DNA of 64,000 nt, taken from positions 1,612,001 to 1,676,000 of the forward strand of contig JAUEDM010000004.1 in assembly GCA_033439685.1 (NCBI GenBank). The letters run 5' to 3'. A program made the translations under genes and the position numbers. Every line of letters starts with the position of its first letter. The stretch's first letter is position 1. This DNA is from Apodospora peruviana (Eukaryota; Ascomycota; Sordariomycetes; Sordariales; Lasiosphaeriaceae). The notes under the pieces were generated by a model. The model made no database searches, was not told the origin of the DNA, and was given only the letters and a program-made list of their open reading frames with translations. Shown here piece by piece: positions 55,110 to 64,000 of this stretch.

Positions 55110-55900
55110 TCAACCACCAAAGCTGTTCTTCACGGAAATCACTATCGCCAGAACAATCAACCCCAGTACCAGCGCCAGCAAGCTCATCAGCTTGACATTC
55201 TTCCACCACATCTTGCGCTTCAGCCCCCTACTACGGACGCGGAACTCGCGCGCGCTGCCTCCCAGCCGGTCCGTTTTGTCCACCAGCAAATCGATGCGCT
55301 CGCCGCGCTCCAGCAGGCCTTCGATGTTGCGCGTCATGATCCCCTTGACGTCGTCGATCTCCCGGCGTACATTCGTAAAAGCGTCGTCCCGGCCTGCCTC
55401 GGTCGTGCCGTACTCGACCATCAAAGTTTTAAGCTCGCCGTTGAAGGCGCCAGCACCATAATTGGGCATGTCGGCGAAGTCTGCGGTATCCGGCGGGTAC
55501 TGCGCCAGAAACCGCTTGCGCACCTCGACCAGAAACCCGAAGCTGATCCGCCGCCCAAGGCTGCTGTCGACCACTACCAAGAAAGTCAGGCCGCCGGCGC
55601 TCGAGTACTGGCTGTGGTCCGAGGGTGCCTCGGCGATGAAGTGGATGTGGTGCGAGCCATGGGTGTAGGTGAGCTTTCGGGGGGTGGCGTGGTCGATCTT
55701 GGGGAGCACGAGGGAGGCGAGGGACGAGGTCTGGCTCGAGGCCGAAGTCGTGCACTCGCTCAAGATGGTGGAGTTGTGGGCGATGCACGCGCTGGGAAGA
55801 TGATCAGATTTGTTAGCTATTGGTGTTGGAGACAAACCGGAAACCGACAGTTCGTTTCTTACTAGAGAAGGGGAGTCGCCGGGGTCGACGAGGAGGCCAT
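55110..55900 (-). CDS. NYV1: R-SNARE, NYV1/VAMP7 type (synaptobrevin)
   Basis: Longin-type v-SNARE for fusion at the vacuole or late endosome. The model is complement(join(55110..55791, 55863..55900)), 239 residues. The longin part starts YACIAHNSTILSEC, includes HHIHFIAEAPSD and GGLTFLVVVDSSLGRRISFG. The SNARE helix runs about residues 152-212 and has the zero-layer Arg in GLLERGERIDLLVDKTDRL. A C-terminal anchor follows (LMSLLALVLGLIVLAIVISV). The intron (GTAAGA, branch CTAAC, CCCAG) is 71 nt and joins the first 12 residues, MASSSTPATPLL, in frame. It could be named VAMP7 or Nyv1. SUV3 starts 565 bp away on the other strand. Confidence 0.9.
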
Positions 55901-56464
55901 CGTAAAAAGATTGGCCAGACAGGCAAGGAGAAATGGCGGTTTGAAACGTGAAATGTGTTATCCGGCGATTATCGAAGAAGTCGATGAACAAAGACGCACT
56001 GCATGTTGTAATGTATTGATTTGACGGCGTTTGGGCTTTGGAGACAACCAAGCGCGGCTGTTCTACGCCAGACAGCGGACCCTACAGTCTGTACGGCCTG
56101 TTAGGGTACAAGACAAGATGCATGATGACGAAGATGGCCGCTCGGCTGTGAGAAATTGTTAGCGCTGCTCGTTAGCCGCACAGTACACTGTGCCGTAGCG
56201 GGAGCGCATGGCTAACAGCGAATCAGACAAGTGGGGCACAGAGTGCTTAAGGGGCGAGACCGACCGGGAAGAAAAAGAAATGGATTGTAGACCGGACGCG
56301 CCTTGAACATATCTTCGCTTCTTCTAGAACAAGAGTGTCTGTACTAATGTCCACTGCAGTGTCCCACTCCCGCTCCCACGTTTCCGCCAACGTCTACACC
56401 TGTCGTCCGTCATCCTACGTCTCAACGGCACCGCCATGAGTCCGATCGCGCCTCCGAGACCGTC
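55901..56464. promoter_or_regulatory. NYV1/SUV3 divergent promoter
   Basis: About 0.56 kb between divergent start codons. No individual element is clear. Confidence 0.5.
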
Positions 56465-58687
56465 ATGAAGTCGCTGTTTGCATTGGGGTGGAAATGTCCG
56501 GCCAGCGCGGTCCGTGTCGCTCGCCGCTACAGATCCGGCCCCAGAAAACAAGGCCATTCTCATCCGGACAAACTTGAAGCTTCGTTGGCCACTTCGTACC
56601 ACACTCAGCTGGTCCGCAAACAGAGCCACAAACAGAGCTACGATGTCTTCAAGGACCTCGTCGACCACCATCTTCGCATGGTGCTGGACGAGATGGGACA
56701 ATGGCACGCCGACCATTTGGAATTCCGCTCCTTCATGATCTCGAGCCAGAGCATGTTGGTTCGCGAGTCCAACATGTTCCGTGCCGCGATCCACAAGGCC
56801 TTTGCCCTGGCCAGCGTTGAGGGCAAGACCGCGAGGGATGTCAACCCGCTGTTCTGGAATCTGCGCAATGCCTTTGTTAAAGCGGACACCAAAGGACTGT
56901 CTAGGGAACTCAAATATGCCTTCCAGGCTTTCTTGTTGCGCTCCCGCTTTCCGAAAGCCGCCACGGATTTCCACAGACAAGTTGCCGACATGCGTTTTCC
57001 CTTCGCGTGGTTCCCGGCCACCAGAGTAATGCAGCGGACGGTCCATCTGCACGTAGGCCCGACCAACTCGGGTAAGACATACCATGCCCTCAAGTCTCTT
57101 GAGCAGGCCAAAACGGGCGTATACGCCGGTCCGCTGCGCTTGCTGGCACACGAGGTCTACTCCCGTTTTCAGGCCAAGGGGAAACCGTGTGCGCTAATCA
57201 CCGGCGAGGAGATACGGATTCCGGATGATGCCGATACCTACATTACTTCGTGCACGGTCGAGATGGCTCCCATAAACCAAAGAGTGGATGTTGCAGTCAT
57301 CGACGAGATCCAGATGATTGGCGACGATTCAAGAGGATGGGCCTGGACGCAGGCGTTCCTGGGCATTCAGGCAAAGGAGCTCCATCTATGCGGAGAGGAT
57401 AGGGCGGTCGACCTGATTCAGGACTTGTGCGAGAGGATTGGCGACAAATGCATCGTGCACCGCTACCAGCGGCTGAGTCCACTGCGGATGATGAAGGAAA
57501 GCTTGGGCGGTTTTGGCCAGCTCAGGAAAGGGGACGCCGTTATTGCCTTCTCTAGAGTCAACCTGCATTCACTTAAATCGGCAATCGAGCAGGCGACTCA
57601 GCGCAGGTGTGCAATTGTCTACGGGTCTTTACCGCCCGAGACAAGAGCACAGCAGGCTGCCTTGTTTAACGACCCAAACAACGATTATGACTTCCTCGTG
57701 GCCAGCGACGCCATCGGTATGGGCCTGAATCTAGAGGTCAAACGGATCGTCTTCGAGACGGCGAGCAAGTTTGACGGGCAGTCACACCGCTTTCTGGCCA
57801 TTCCAGAGGTCAAGCAAATCGCCGGTCGCGCTGGACGATACAGGACTGCAACGCAGGAGATGGCATCGGCCCAGAAAGAGGCAGAAAATGTAGCTGCCGG
57901 CCCTGTCTCGACGGCGACTGCGGCACCGCCAAGGTGGGGTACGCCTGGCTTCGTCACAACGCTGGAACAACTGGATCATGAGCATATCAGTGACACATTC
58001 GAGCGCGATGCCCCGCCCATCGAATCTGCCGGGATTATACCTCCACCCTTCATCCTTGAAAGGTTTTATTCCCTTTTCCCACCACACACGCCGCTCAGTT
58101 TCATCTTGGCGAGGCTGCGTGAGAACTCCAGGCTCTCGGACCGATTTTTTATGTGCAACCTGGCCGAAATGCTCCAAGCGGCCGAGCTCATTGAAGACTA
58201 TCCCATGAGCATCACTGACCGGTGTACGCTCCTCGCCGCGCCGCTCGACTCGCGAGACCAGCAGATGAGGAAGTTGATAAAGGCCATGGCAAGATGTATT
58301 TCCCAATCGACGAGCGGGCATATCCTCGATATCCACGAAATGGATCTGGAGGTGCTCGAGGTGGACGAAGACGACCCGGAGGCTCACAGATCGCGGTACC
58401 TGATGCGACTCGAGTCTTTGCACAAGTCGCTTAGTCTCTACCTGTGGCTGAGCTATCGATACAAGGGTATATTTTCGAGCCAGCGCCTCGCTTTCCACAT
58501 AAAGGAGCTTACGGAGGCTCGGGTCGGCACCTATCTGAGCAACTTGAATTTCACGGATGAAGCCCGGTCTCGCCGTGTCCAAAGAGCCAGAGCGAGGGCT
58601 GAGCAGCATCGTCATCGCGAGGAGGAGCTCTTGGGAGCTGAGAACGAAGCGCCGGCGCATAACGATGGACAAGCGGTGGTGGCATAG
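56465..58687 (+). CDS. SUV3: Mitochondrial ATP-dependent RNA helicase SUV3
   Basis: Helicase of the mitochondrial degradosome that works with the RNase Dss1. Single exon, 740 residues, the usual size. A mitochondrial presequence is likely: MKSLFALGWKCPASAVRVAR and a following Arg/Lys-rich stretch. Motif I is GPTNSGKT (about 198-205), motif II DEIQ (about 280-283), then SRVNLHSLKSAIE, ASDAIGMGLNL and motif VI QIAGRAGRY. C-terminal helical domains (LYLWLSYRYKGIF) match Suv3. A low-complexity insert rich in Ala and Pro follows motif VI. Confidence 0.94.
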   Translation: MKSLFALGWKCPASAVRVARRYRSGPRKQGHSHPDKLEASLATSYHTQLVRKQSHKQSYDVFKDLVDHHLRMVLDEMGQWHADHLEFRSFMISSQSMLVRESNMFRAAIHKAFALASVEGKTARDVNPLFWNLRNAFVKADTKGLSRELKYAFQAFLLRSRFPKAATDFHRQVADMRFPFAWFPATRVMQRTVHLHVGPTNSGKTYHALKSLEQAKTGVYAGPLRLLAHEVYSRFQAKGKPCALITGEEIRIPDDADTYITSCTVEMAPINQRVDVAVIDEIQMIGDDSRGWAWTQAFLGIQAKELHLCGEDRAVDLIQDLCERIGDKCIVHRYQRLSPLRMMKESLGGFGQLRKGDAVIAFSRVNLHSLKSAIEQATQRRCAIVYGSLPPETRAQQAALFNDPNNDYDFLVASDAIGMGLNLEVKRIVFETASKFDGQSHRFLAIPEVKQIAGRAGRYRTATQEMASAQKEAENVAAGPVSTATAAPPRWGTPGFVTTLEQLDHEHISDTFERDAPPIESAGIIPPPFILERFYSLFPPHTPLSFILARLRENSRLSDRFFMCNLAEMLQAAELIEDYPMSITDRCTLLAAPLDSRDQQMRKLIKAMARCISQSTSGHILDIHEMDLEVLEVDEDDPEAHRSRYLMRLESLHKSLSLYLWLSYRYKGIFSSQRLAFHIKELTEARVGTYLSNLNFTDEARSRRVQRARARAEQHRHREEELLGAENEAPAHNDGQAVVA

Positions 58688-59580
58688 ACTCTAACAGCGA
58701 AGATGGTTATTCCGTGCCCAAAGGTCGACCAATCTATAACATGATGCGTATAACTGGTAGTGTTTGGTATAAACTGTAAATATAGCTGTAAAATACATAG
58801 ATCTTTAGACTCGGATGTTTTAATCATGGCCAGTTCAGCAGGTATAAGGGTGTCTTGGAGGCTTGAATGATGGTATATAATACCATATTAGGGCTGGGAA
58901 CATATAGAAGCGTGCCTGGGGAACAAGCCATTAACTCTTCAACAATATACACCAATATACTTTCTTCATTTTGAAAATAACAACACATGGAATCTGGCCG
59001 AAAAGCGATGGAGTTATGGGTTGCGATCGGCCTTGATAGGCTGATACGTTATAGCTGATGGTTGATGGCGGGGTAGCTGCGGGCAGGCTGCCATAAGGTT
59101 ATATATAACATGACGATGAGATCATCCACAGCTTGTTGGTAAGCTTCCCCGCGATACTTCTTTCAGCCTTTCTCCAAGCGCAAATCCAGTCTTCAAGGTT
59201 CTCCTTTCTACTTCTCGGGTTAAAGTGGCAGTTTCGTACCACTACCTCTTGCCTGCCCGCTGCTTTGTTCAAGACGATACCAGGGTATGTGCCTCTTGTG
59301 TATTTTGAATCTTACGGTTAAATGCCAATCTGCGCACACCTGCCCCTCCGTCGGTCGAGGCTCAATCAAGCTGATGTTTTGAGAAGCTTCCGCCTGCATC
59401 CATTGGGTATAGCTAACGGAGATGAACTAGACCTAGAAACTGGTCTCTCGATACATTTGTCATTCTTCCTTGTCTATTCTCACCTTGGGATCAAGAAGCA
59501 TCAACGCACCCTAGGGTACCTTCCTGGGCTCACCTTAGCTTGCTCTTAGAAAACCATCAAGACCAATAAGCACAAATAAA
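58688..59580. promoter_or_regulatory. SUV3 3' end and UCH promoter
   Basis: About 0.9 kb between two plus-strand genes. AT-rich on the left, T- and C-rich near the UCH start. No gene is visible. Confidence 0.45.
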
Positions 59581-60339
59581 ATGGCCTCTGCAACAGTCGA
59601 CACCCACAGCGGCGACCCGTCCCACACCGCGCCGGCATTCATCCCTCTCGAAGCCAACCCAGAGCTCATGACTTCCCTCCTGCGCTCGCTTGGCCTCTCG
59701 TCGGCCCTCCAAATCCACGACGTCTACAGCCTGACCGACCCGGACCTACTCTCCTTCATCCCGCGGCCCGCGCTCGCCGTGCTTCTCGTCTTTCCCGTCT
59801 CGGCGACCTACGAGTCCCACCGCCTAGCCGAGGACAGCCTTCTACCCCTTTACGGCGGCCAAGGCCCCGATGAACCGGTCCTGTGGTTCCGGCAGACTAT
59901 TCGTAATGCCTGCGGGTTGATGGGCCTGCTGCATGCCGCCGCTAACGGGCCTGCAAGGGGATTCGTCGAGGAAGGATCGGATCTGGACAAGCTGATCAAG
60001 AAAGCGGTTGACCTGAATGTTGAGGAGAGGAGCAAGTTACTGGAGAGGGATCCGGCGCTGGCGAAGGCGCACCAGGCTGCTGCGGTGCAGGGGGACACGA
60101 CGGCGCCCGACGCGAGGGACGATGTGGACCTGCATTATGTGTGCTTTGTCAAGACGGATGATGGCACCTTGTGGGAGCTGGATGGTAGACGGAAGGGACC
60201 GTTGAATAGGGGGCGGCTGGAGAAGGACGAGGACATCTTGAGTCCAAATGCGTTGGCGATGGGACCGCTGAAGTTTCTGGAGAGGGAGGGCGGGGATTTG
60301 AGGTTTAGTTGTGTTGCGCTGGCGTCGAGTTTGGACTGA
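59581..60339 (+). CDS. YUH1: Ubiquitin carboxyl-terminal hydrolase, UCH-L3/Yuh1 type
   Basis: Cysteine protease that trims small adducts from the C-terminus of ubiquitin or NEDD8. Single exon, 252 residues. The catalytic set is complete: oxyanion Gln105 and Cys111 in QTIRNACGLMGLLHA, His185 in LHYVCFV, and Asp201 in LWELDGRRKGP. The Gly usually found in QTIGNAC is Arg here. The N-terminus (FIPLEANPELMTSLLRSLGL) matches the family start. The crossover loop before His185 contains an acidic, variable segment. Confidence 0.93.
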   Translation: MASATVDTHSGDPSHTAPAFIPLEANPELMTSLLRSLGLSSALQIHDVYSLTDPDLLSFIPRPALAVLLVFPVSATYESHRLAEDSLLPLYGGQGPDEPVLWFRQTIRNACGLMGLLHAAANGPARGFVEEGSDLDKLIKKAVDLNVEERSKLLERDPALAKAHQAAAVQGDTTAPDARDDVDLHYVCFVKTDDGTLWELDGRRKGPLNRGRLEKDEDILSPNALAMGPLKFLEREGGDLRFSCVALASSLD

Positions 60340-61017
60340 CACGATCCAGTTGGAGACTCGCGGATAAGGTATTGGGCGGATGGGAGACCAGACCAGACCA
60401 TAGAAGGAGAGCGAGAGGGCGTTGTGCAACCCACTTTCCTCTCTTGTTTCAATACCGCCCTGTTAGGGGCTCTACAGTATCCATACCTTGGAATCATCAG
60501 ACACGCCTATACACCGCAACTCTGGATTGGTTGACTGTTGTGGATCACTCTAATCAAACTCAGAAAAGGAGTACTGTCTCGACTGTCATCTACCTAGCTA
60601 GGTAGGCTGGTATTCATACCGTCATCCTCTTCTTTCCCCCACCAAATCCGTGTCATTCAAAATGGACGCAGGTATCGTTACACACTTTCTGACTCTACCC
60701 ATCCCTCTGCTTCTCATCACGTCAACGCAATCCTCCCCCACTCCCTTCATATCTTCGCCGCCTCGCCGCCGTCTTAAAACCTTTTTCTCGGTGAGTGAAA
60801 ACCTGACAATTTCACGTTACACTGCGCAGTGCATAGTACCCACTCGCTCTCCAATCGAATTCGAGCATGTTTACTCTCGCACTCTCTCCTGAGCACCGCA
60901 GTATTACCTAGGTACAGTACGTAAGCTCGCTAGCTCCACGCCAAAGTCAGCCAGTCAGGGATGGAAACAAAATCAGGTTGGGCCAGAACCTACTTTTCGG
61001 GGTACATTATACATACA
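60340..61017. other. Convergent 3' intergenic
   Basis: About 0.7 kb between UCH and the TAG-interrupted gene, which converge. It includes a 16-base palindrome at 60590. A short frame at 60662 starts ATGGACGCAGGTATCG but shows no partner exon. Confidence 0.45.
60590..60605. repeat. 16-bp palindrome of the TACCTAG family
   Basis: CTACCTAGCTAGGTAG is a perfect palindrome and belongs to the same intergenic word family as the one at 43954. Confidence 0.8.
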
Positions 61018-61878
61018 TCACCAGAAAATTTCATCATGCTCATCCTCATGGGGGTGGTGCCGGGACTGCTCCAACTCATCAATGTCACTTCTCAACGAAT
61101 CGCCACATGCCCGTAGGTGATCGTCGGGAACAACACCGGGCGATGGCGTGTCGGTGCTGACGTTTTGCCAGTCAAAGATGATCCACCGCCTCGGACCGTA
61201 TGTCGTCTCCGTTTTCTCCTCCTCTTCCAGCTCCTCCTTCTCTGCGTCCTGCTGTTGTCTCCTGCTGTCGAGTTCATACTTTTCCAAATCTAGCTCCAGT
61301 TGTCTTGCGCTGATTTCTGTGCCTCGGCCGCGTTTGCGTCCATGTCTCCTGTCTCTGCTGCTGCTGCTCCCTGCTGTTGTTGATATCGCGGGTAACGATT
61401 TTGCCCTGGGCTTCTGATACTCAATATCATGCAGTATCGGTATCCCCGGCGGACTCCTACTCTCGGTAGTACTCCCACCACCACTGCTGCTGCTGCTGCT
61501 GTTGGAGTGGCTGATGATCAGAGTGGTGGTGAGGTGATCATCGTTGAACACGACGGAATAGTGCCGCTCGACGGCTAAGGATGAGGAGGTATGTTGCGAG
61601 GCTGTTTCCGGGGGAGTGGTGGTCAAGAAGGTCCTGATAGAAGCGTCTGAAGTGACGACGATGGGATCATCTTGCCAGTTGACATGCTTGAAGGAGGAGG
61701 TGGCGGTGGATGGCTGTTGGTGATGATGATGATCTGGGTCTTGTGTTGATGTTATGTCGTGGGAGTTAGTCTTCTGCTGGTCGGGTTCAGCCCACTAGAC
61801 CGGGTTGCTGTTGCTGTCGTCGCCGGAGGGAAAGTGCGAAACCATGAAGCTTTTTCTGTTTAGCGCTTCGCGGTCCAT
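61018..61878 (-). CDS. Hypothetical protein, frame interrupted by TAG at 61795-61797
   Basis: I do not recognise this protein. Reading from the ATG at 61878 gives MDREALNRKSFMVSHFPSGD and, after 27 codons, a TAG in the same frame as the long open frame that follows (NWQDDPIVVTSDASIRTF, then RHYSVVFNDDHLTTTLIISH). After the stop the frame is open for about 258 codons. The C-terminal part has a charged, Gln/Glu-rich helix (ARQLELDLEKYELDSRR) and YGPRRWIIFDWQNV, which looks like a conserved block. Poly-Ser comes from CTG repeats (61483-61502). The TAG may be a mutation, a sequencing error, a readthrough site, or sit in an unrecognised short intron. If only the downstream frame is used, no good ATG precedes it. 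Confidence 0.55.
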
Positions 61879-62243
61879 CGTGTTTTTTTAGGGGACGAGA
61901 TAAACTGATGGTCTCAAGTGACTGTTGGGCGAAATAATACGGTAGGAATATGGTAAGCTGAATCTTATTCAGCAGTTTAGGTCTGTCTAGGTACTTGAAC
62001 TTGTTAGTTAATCAAATGGTGGTTGATGCTCGGAGCGCTAAGGGAGGGAGGCATGACAGCTCTTGCCAACTGACGCTATATCGAGTGGGTTCACTTGACT
62101 GGGCTCAGTTTCAATGAAGGTTGCACCTTCCGAACTCCACGACCTGGAAAGGGTCCCGAGTAGGTAGCGGCAGGAAAGGGATTGCCTTTCTATAATCTGT
62201 ATATAGGAACGTTATAGAAAATGGCTTCGTATCAACCAATCAA
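61879..62243. promoter_or_regulatory. Upstream of the TAG-interrupted gene and of tRNA-Arg
   Basis: About 0.37 kb with no gene. It should hold the promoter of the gene at 61878 (-). The tRNA has internal promoters. Confidence 0.4.
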
Positions 62244-62315
62244 GGTCCGCTGGCTCAATGGCAGAGCGTCTGACTACGAATCAGGAGGTTCCAGGTTCGA
62301 CCCCTGGGTGGATCG
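62244..62315 (+). tRNA. tRNA-Arg (anticodon ACG)
   Basis: A complete cloverleaf of 72 nt without intron. The acceptor stem pairs GGTCCGC with GTGGATC (two G-T wobbles). The D-arm is GCTC/GAGC, the anticodon stem TCTGA/TCAGG around the loop CTACGAA, giving anticodon ACG, which reads CGU (and CGC/CGA after A-to-I change). The T-arm is CCAGG-TTCGACC-CCTGG. The A and B boxes (TGGCTCAATGGC, GGTTCGACCCC) are good pol III promoters, and a TTTTA terminator follows at once. Confidence 0.95.
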
Positions 62316-63137
62316 TTTTATTGATCAACTATTATTATTATTATTTTGGGGTGATAATGCCTTCGTCTTCTCTTCTGTTTGTCCTTTTTGCGTTTTGGAA
62401 TCCCCTAGGCAGTAGGCGAGTGGCAAACTGTGTCAGACAAACGGAAAGCACACGGCACAGATAATTGTACAAGTCCATCCGTCCATATGCATGCGCTTGG
62501 ACATGGTTGTGGTTCTCGATGAGAGCATTTGCCAAGTTCTGCCAGCATATGATAAATGTAAATGTTCAGGTCTGTGTGTTGCCCAAGTTGGCAACGTGCA
62601 CCGCATTGTGTCTCCGTCGCCATTGGCCAAGTCTCGGGGCTTTACTTGCTGGACAGGAAGTTGCGATGCACTCAGCTGCAGCTAGCAACCAACGCATGGA
62701 AGACTTTGGGCGGAAACGGGCACCTTCTTTTCACTGAAGGAGGCCCCCGATAAATATTCAACATGATGGATAATGACAAGCATGGGGCTGACCGATTACC
62801 CAAAGTTGTTACGCGTTCGTGTTTACCTGCCTACTTCCCACTCACAGCACAGCCGCTTCAAATTCCCTCGGAAATTATCCAGGCCGTGAGACCATGATAT
62901 AATAATATCCGTCACAAACAAAAGCTGAAGAAAAATATAGGTTACCCGTACGGTCCGTACCGGTTTGTACTGTACCTGCAGGTCCGCTGCCTCCAAAATG
63001 AGCAACTCTCCGCTTTCTCCTGCATCAACCTGACAAACGAGGCGAGGTACAGAACACAGCTGTCGTGGAAGGGGACCCCCTTTCGTGCAAATGCTAGGTA
63101 AGGTACCATTTACAGAATACAGCTAGGTTCTTTTACG
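62316..63137. other. Intergenic after tRNA-Arg
   Basis: About 0.8 kb, beginning with the pol III T-stretch and an ATT repeat (about 62331-62346). No gene is supported. CCGTACGGTCCGTACCGG lies near 62947-62964. Confidence 0.45.
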
Positions 63138-63956
63138 ATGGCGACGCCATCCGTATCTGTCGATCGCTGGCAGGACCCCTGGACGGATCGATCTGCACCG
63201 GGCTTCAGCGCCTTTCAAGGCTTACGCCATGGCTTCCCAGCACACATCCCCCAGATTGGCATCCAAGTCGTCTTTGCGTTTGAAGCTGAAGACATCCTTG
63301 ACGATATTCATCACAGACACCCATGGGTGGGCCCCGATTGCATCCGCGGGACAGTCCCGTCATATTGCCTTCTCGTTCGCCATTCCCGGTGCGGACAGTC
63401 GCCATCAATTTGTTTTGTTCATGGGCAAGTTATGATAGGCGCCAAGGTCACATCATCACAATCGTCAGAACGGCGGGCGATGCGCTCGGGGGTTTCCAGG
63501 TGTGTCTTCACCTCCGTTTGCCCACACAGGACCCCTGGGCACGGCCAAGACCCCGACGATACGCCATCCGGTAAGACCCTGGGCCGGTCTCTTGCCTGGC
63601 GTGGGCGAGCTTCGCCGAGACGTCATGGAAGCCGCCGCAGAATTATTAGCGTTGACCGCGATGGTCTAAACAAGTGTGGACAAGGGGAATGGAACCCGAG
63701 AATCTGTCATGGAACTTTGATTTTTCTGACGACTCATCTGGCAAACGACCCGCTAACCGACTTCCGATCGATCCATCAGTTTCTCGTGTGCATGAATCAG
63801 AATTACTATTCTACGCCCTTGTCTTTGTTCCAGTGCAGATATAGTTGTGGCGCACACGCTATCAAGGCTGACTGCTCTCTCGTTTATGTGGGAATCACGC
63901 GTCTTTGGTCTGTAGATGCACCAGTCACATACAGGTTCCAGGTTACCGGCCCGTAA
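63138..63956 (+). CDS. Doubtful hypothetical ORF near the right end
   Basis: An ATG-started frame of 272 codons. The first 100 codons have a C-rich third position like real genes in this window (MATPSVSVDRWQDPWTDRSA, then FAFEAEDILDDIHHRHPWVG), but the rest does not, and no domain is recognisable. Frames on the same strand overlap it (for example 63229..63435). It may be a real first exon followed by chance reading, a decayed gene, or spurious. Confidence 0.28.
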   Translation: MATPSVSVDRWQDPWTDRSAPGFSAFQGLRHGFPAHIPQIGIQVVFAFEAEDILDDIHHRHPWVGPDCIRGTVPSYCLLVRHSRCGQSPSICFVHGQVMIGAKVTSSQSSERRAMRSGVSRCVFTSVCPHRTPGHGQDPDDTPSGKTLGRSLAWRGRASPRRHGSRRRIISVDRDGLNKCGQGEWNPRICHGTLIFLTTHLANDPLTDFRSIHQFLVCMNQNYYSTPLSLFQCRYSCGAHAIKADCSLVYVGITRLWSVDAPVTYRFQVTGP

Positions 63957-64000
63957 AGGTACGTACAGCGAGAGAAGGCCGCTCTGCTCGGTCAGCTCCC

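Noticed and set aside
57782..58672. 296-codon open frame on the minus strand
   Set aside because: Antisense to the C-terminal half of SUV3, without recognisable features.
1..64000. Transposons, dispersed 5S rRNA genes, CRISPR arrays or a biosynthetic cluster
   Set aside because: I looked for transposase, reverse transcriptase, long terminal repeats, regular spacers, 5S-like sequence and backbone enzymes and saw none.

Overview
The window looks like euchromatic nuclear DNA of a filamentous ascomycete, most likely Sordariales and Chaetomiaceae-like. The evidence is short GT-AG introns (about 50-110 nt) with CTAAC or CTGAC branch points, a C-rich third codon position, and gene content (NTE1, kapC-type bZIP, NCA2, Sec4/SrgA, ERG25) that reads like Neurospora/Chaetomium proteins. 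I see no transposon, virus, CRISPR array, secondary-metabolite cluster or rRNA. Coordinates of spliced genes were worked out by hand from splice signals and reading frame.

Left part (1-32.5 kb): NTE1 lysophospholipase (+), a type II AAA ATPase of the AFG2/Drg1 kind (-), a mitochondrial-looking protein with two RRM-like segments (+), a 776-residue disordered protein (-), a 3.5 kb gene-free stretch, profilin in five exons (+), GOT1 in four exons (-), then IES6 (-), DAD4 (+) and ARP5 (+), a kapC-like bZIP factor (-) with a long upstream region, and a metal-dependent amidohydrolase (-).

Middle part (33-50.6 kb): pterin-4a-carbinolamine dehydratase (+) with a damaged splice donor and a polyQ tail, ERG25 sterol C-4 methyl oxidase (-), NCA2 (+) probably with a GC-AG intron, the exocytic Rab SEC4/srgA (+), and the double-cassette helicase SLH1 (+) of the ribosome quality-control trigger complex.

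Right part (51-64 kb): a G-patch protein (-), a membrane-anchored short-chain dehydrogenase (+), an R-SNARE of the NYV1/VAMP7 type (-) divergent from the mitochondrial RNA helicase SUV3 (+), a Yuh1/UCH-L3-like ubiquitin hydrolase (+), a hypothetical gene interrupted by an in-frame TAG (-), a tRNA-Arg(ACG) gene (+), and a doubtful ORF near the right end.

Most genes are unrelated housekeeping genes. The clear functional grouping is IES6 and ARP5, which encode the two partners of the Arp5-Ies6 module of INO80, placed within 1.4 kb of each other with only DAD4 between. Membrane traffic is also well represented (GOT1, SEC4, NYV1), but those genes are scattered. The best leads are the GG splice donor in the dehydratase gene, the natural DQ Walker B in the AAA ATPase, the in-frame TAG near 61.8 kb, the ATG-only first exon of DAD4, and dispersed TACCTAGGTA-like and TCCGTA-like motifs between genes.
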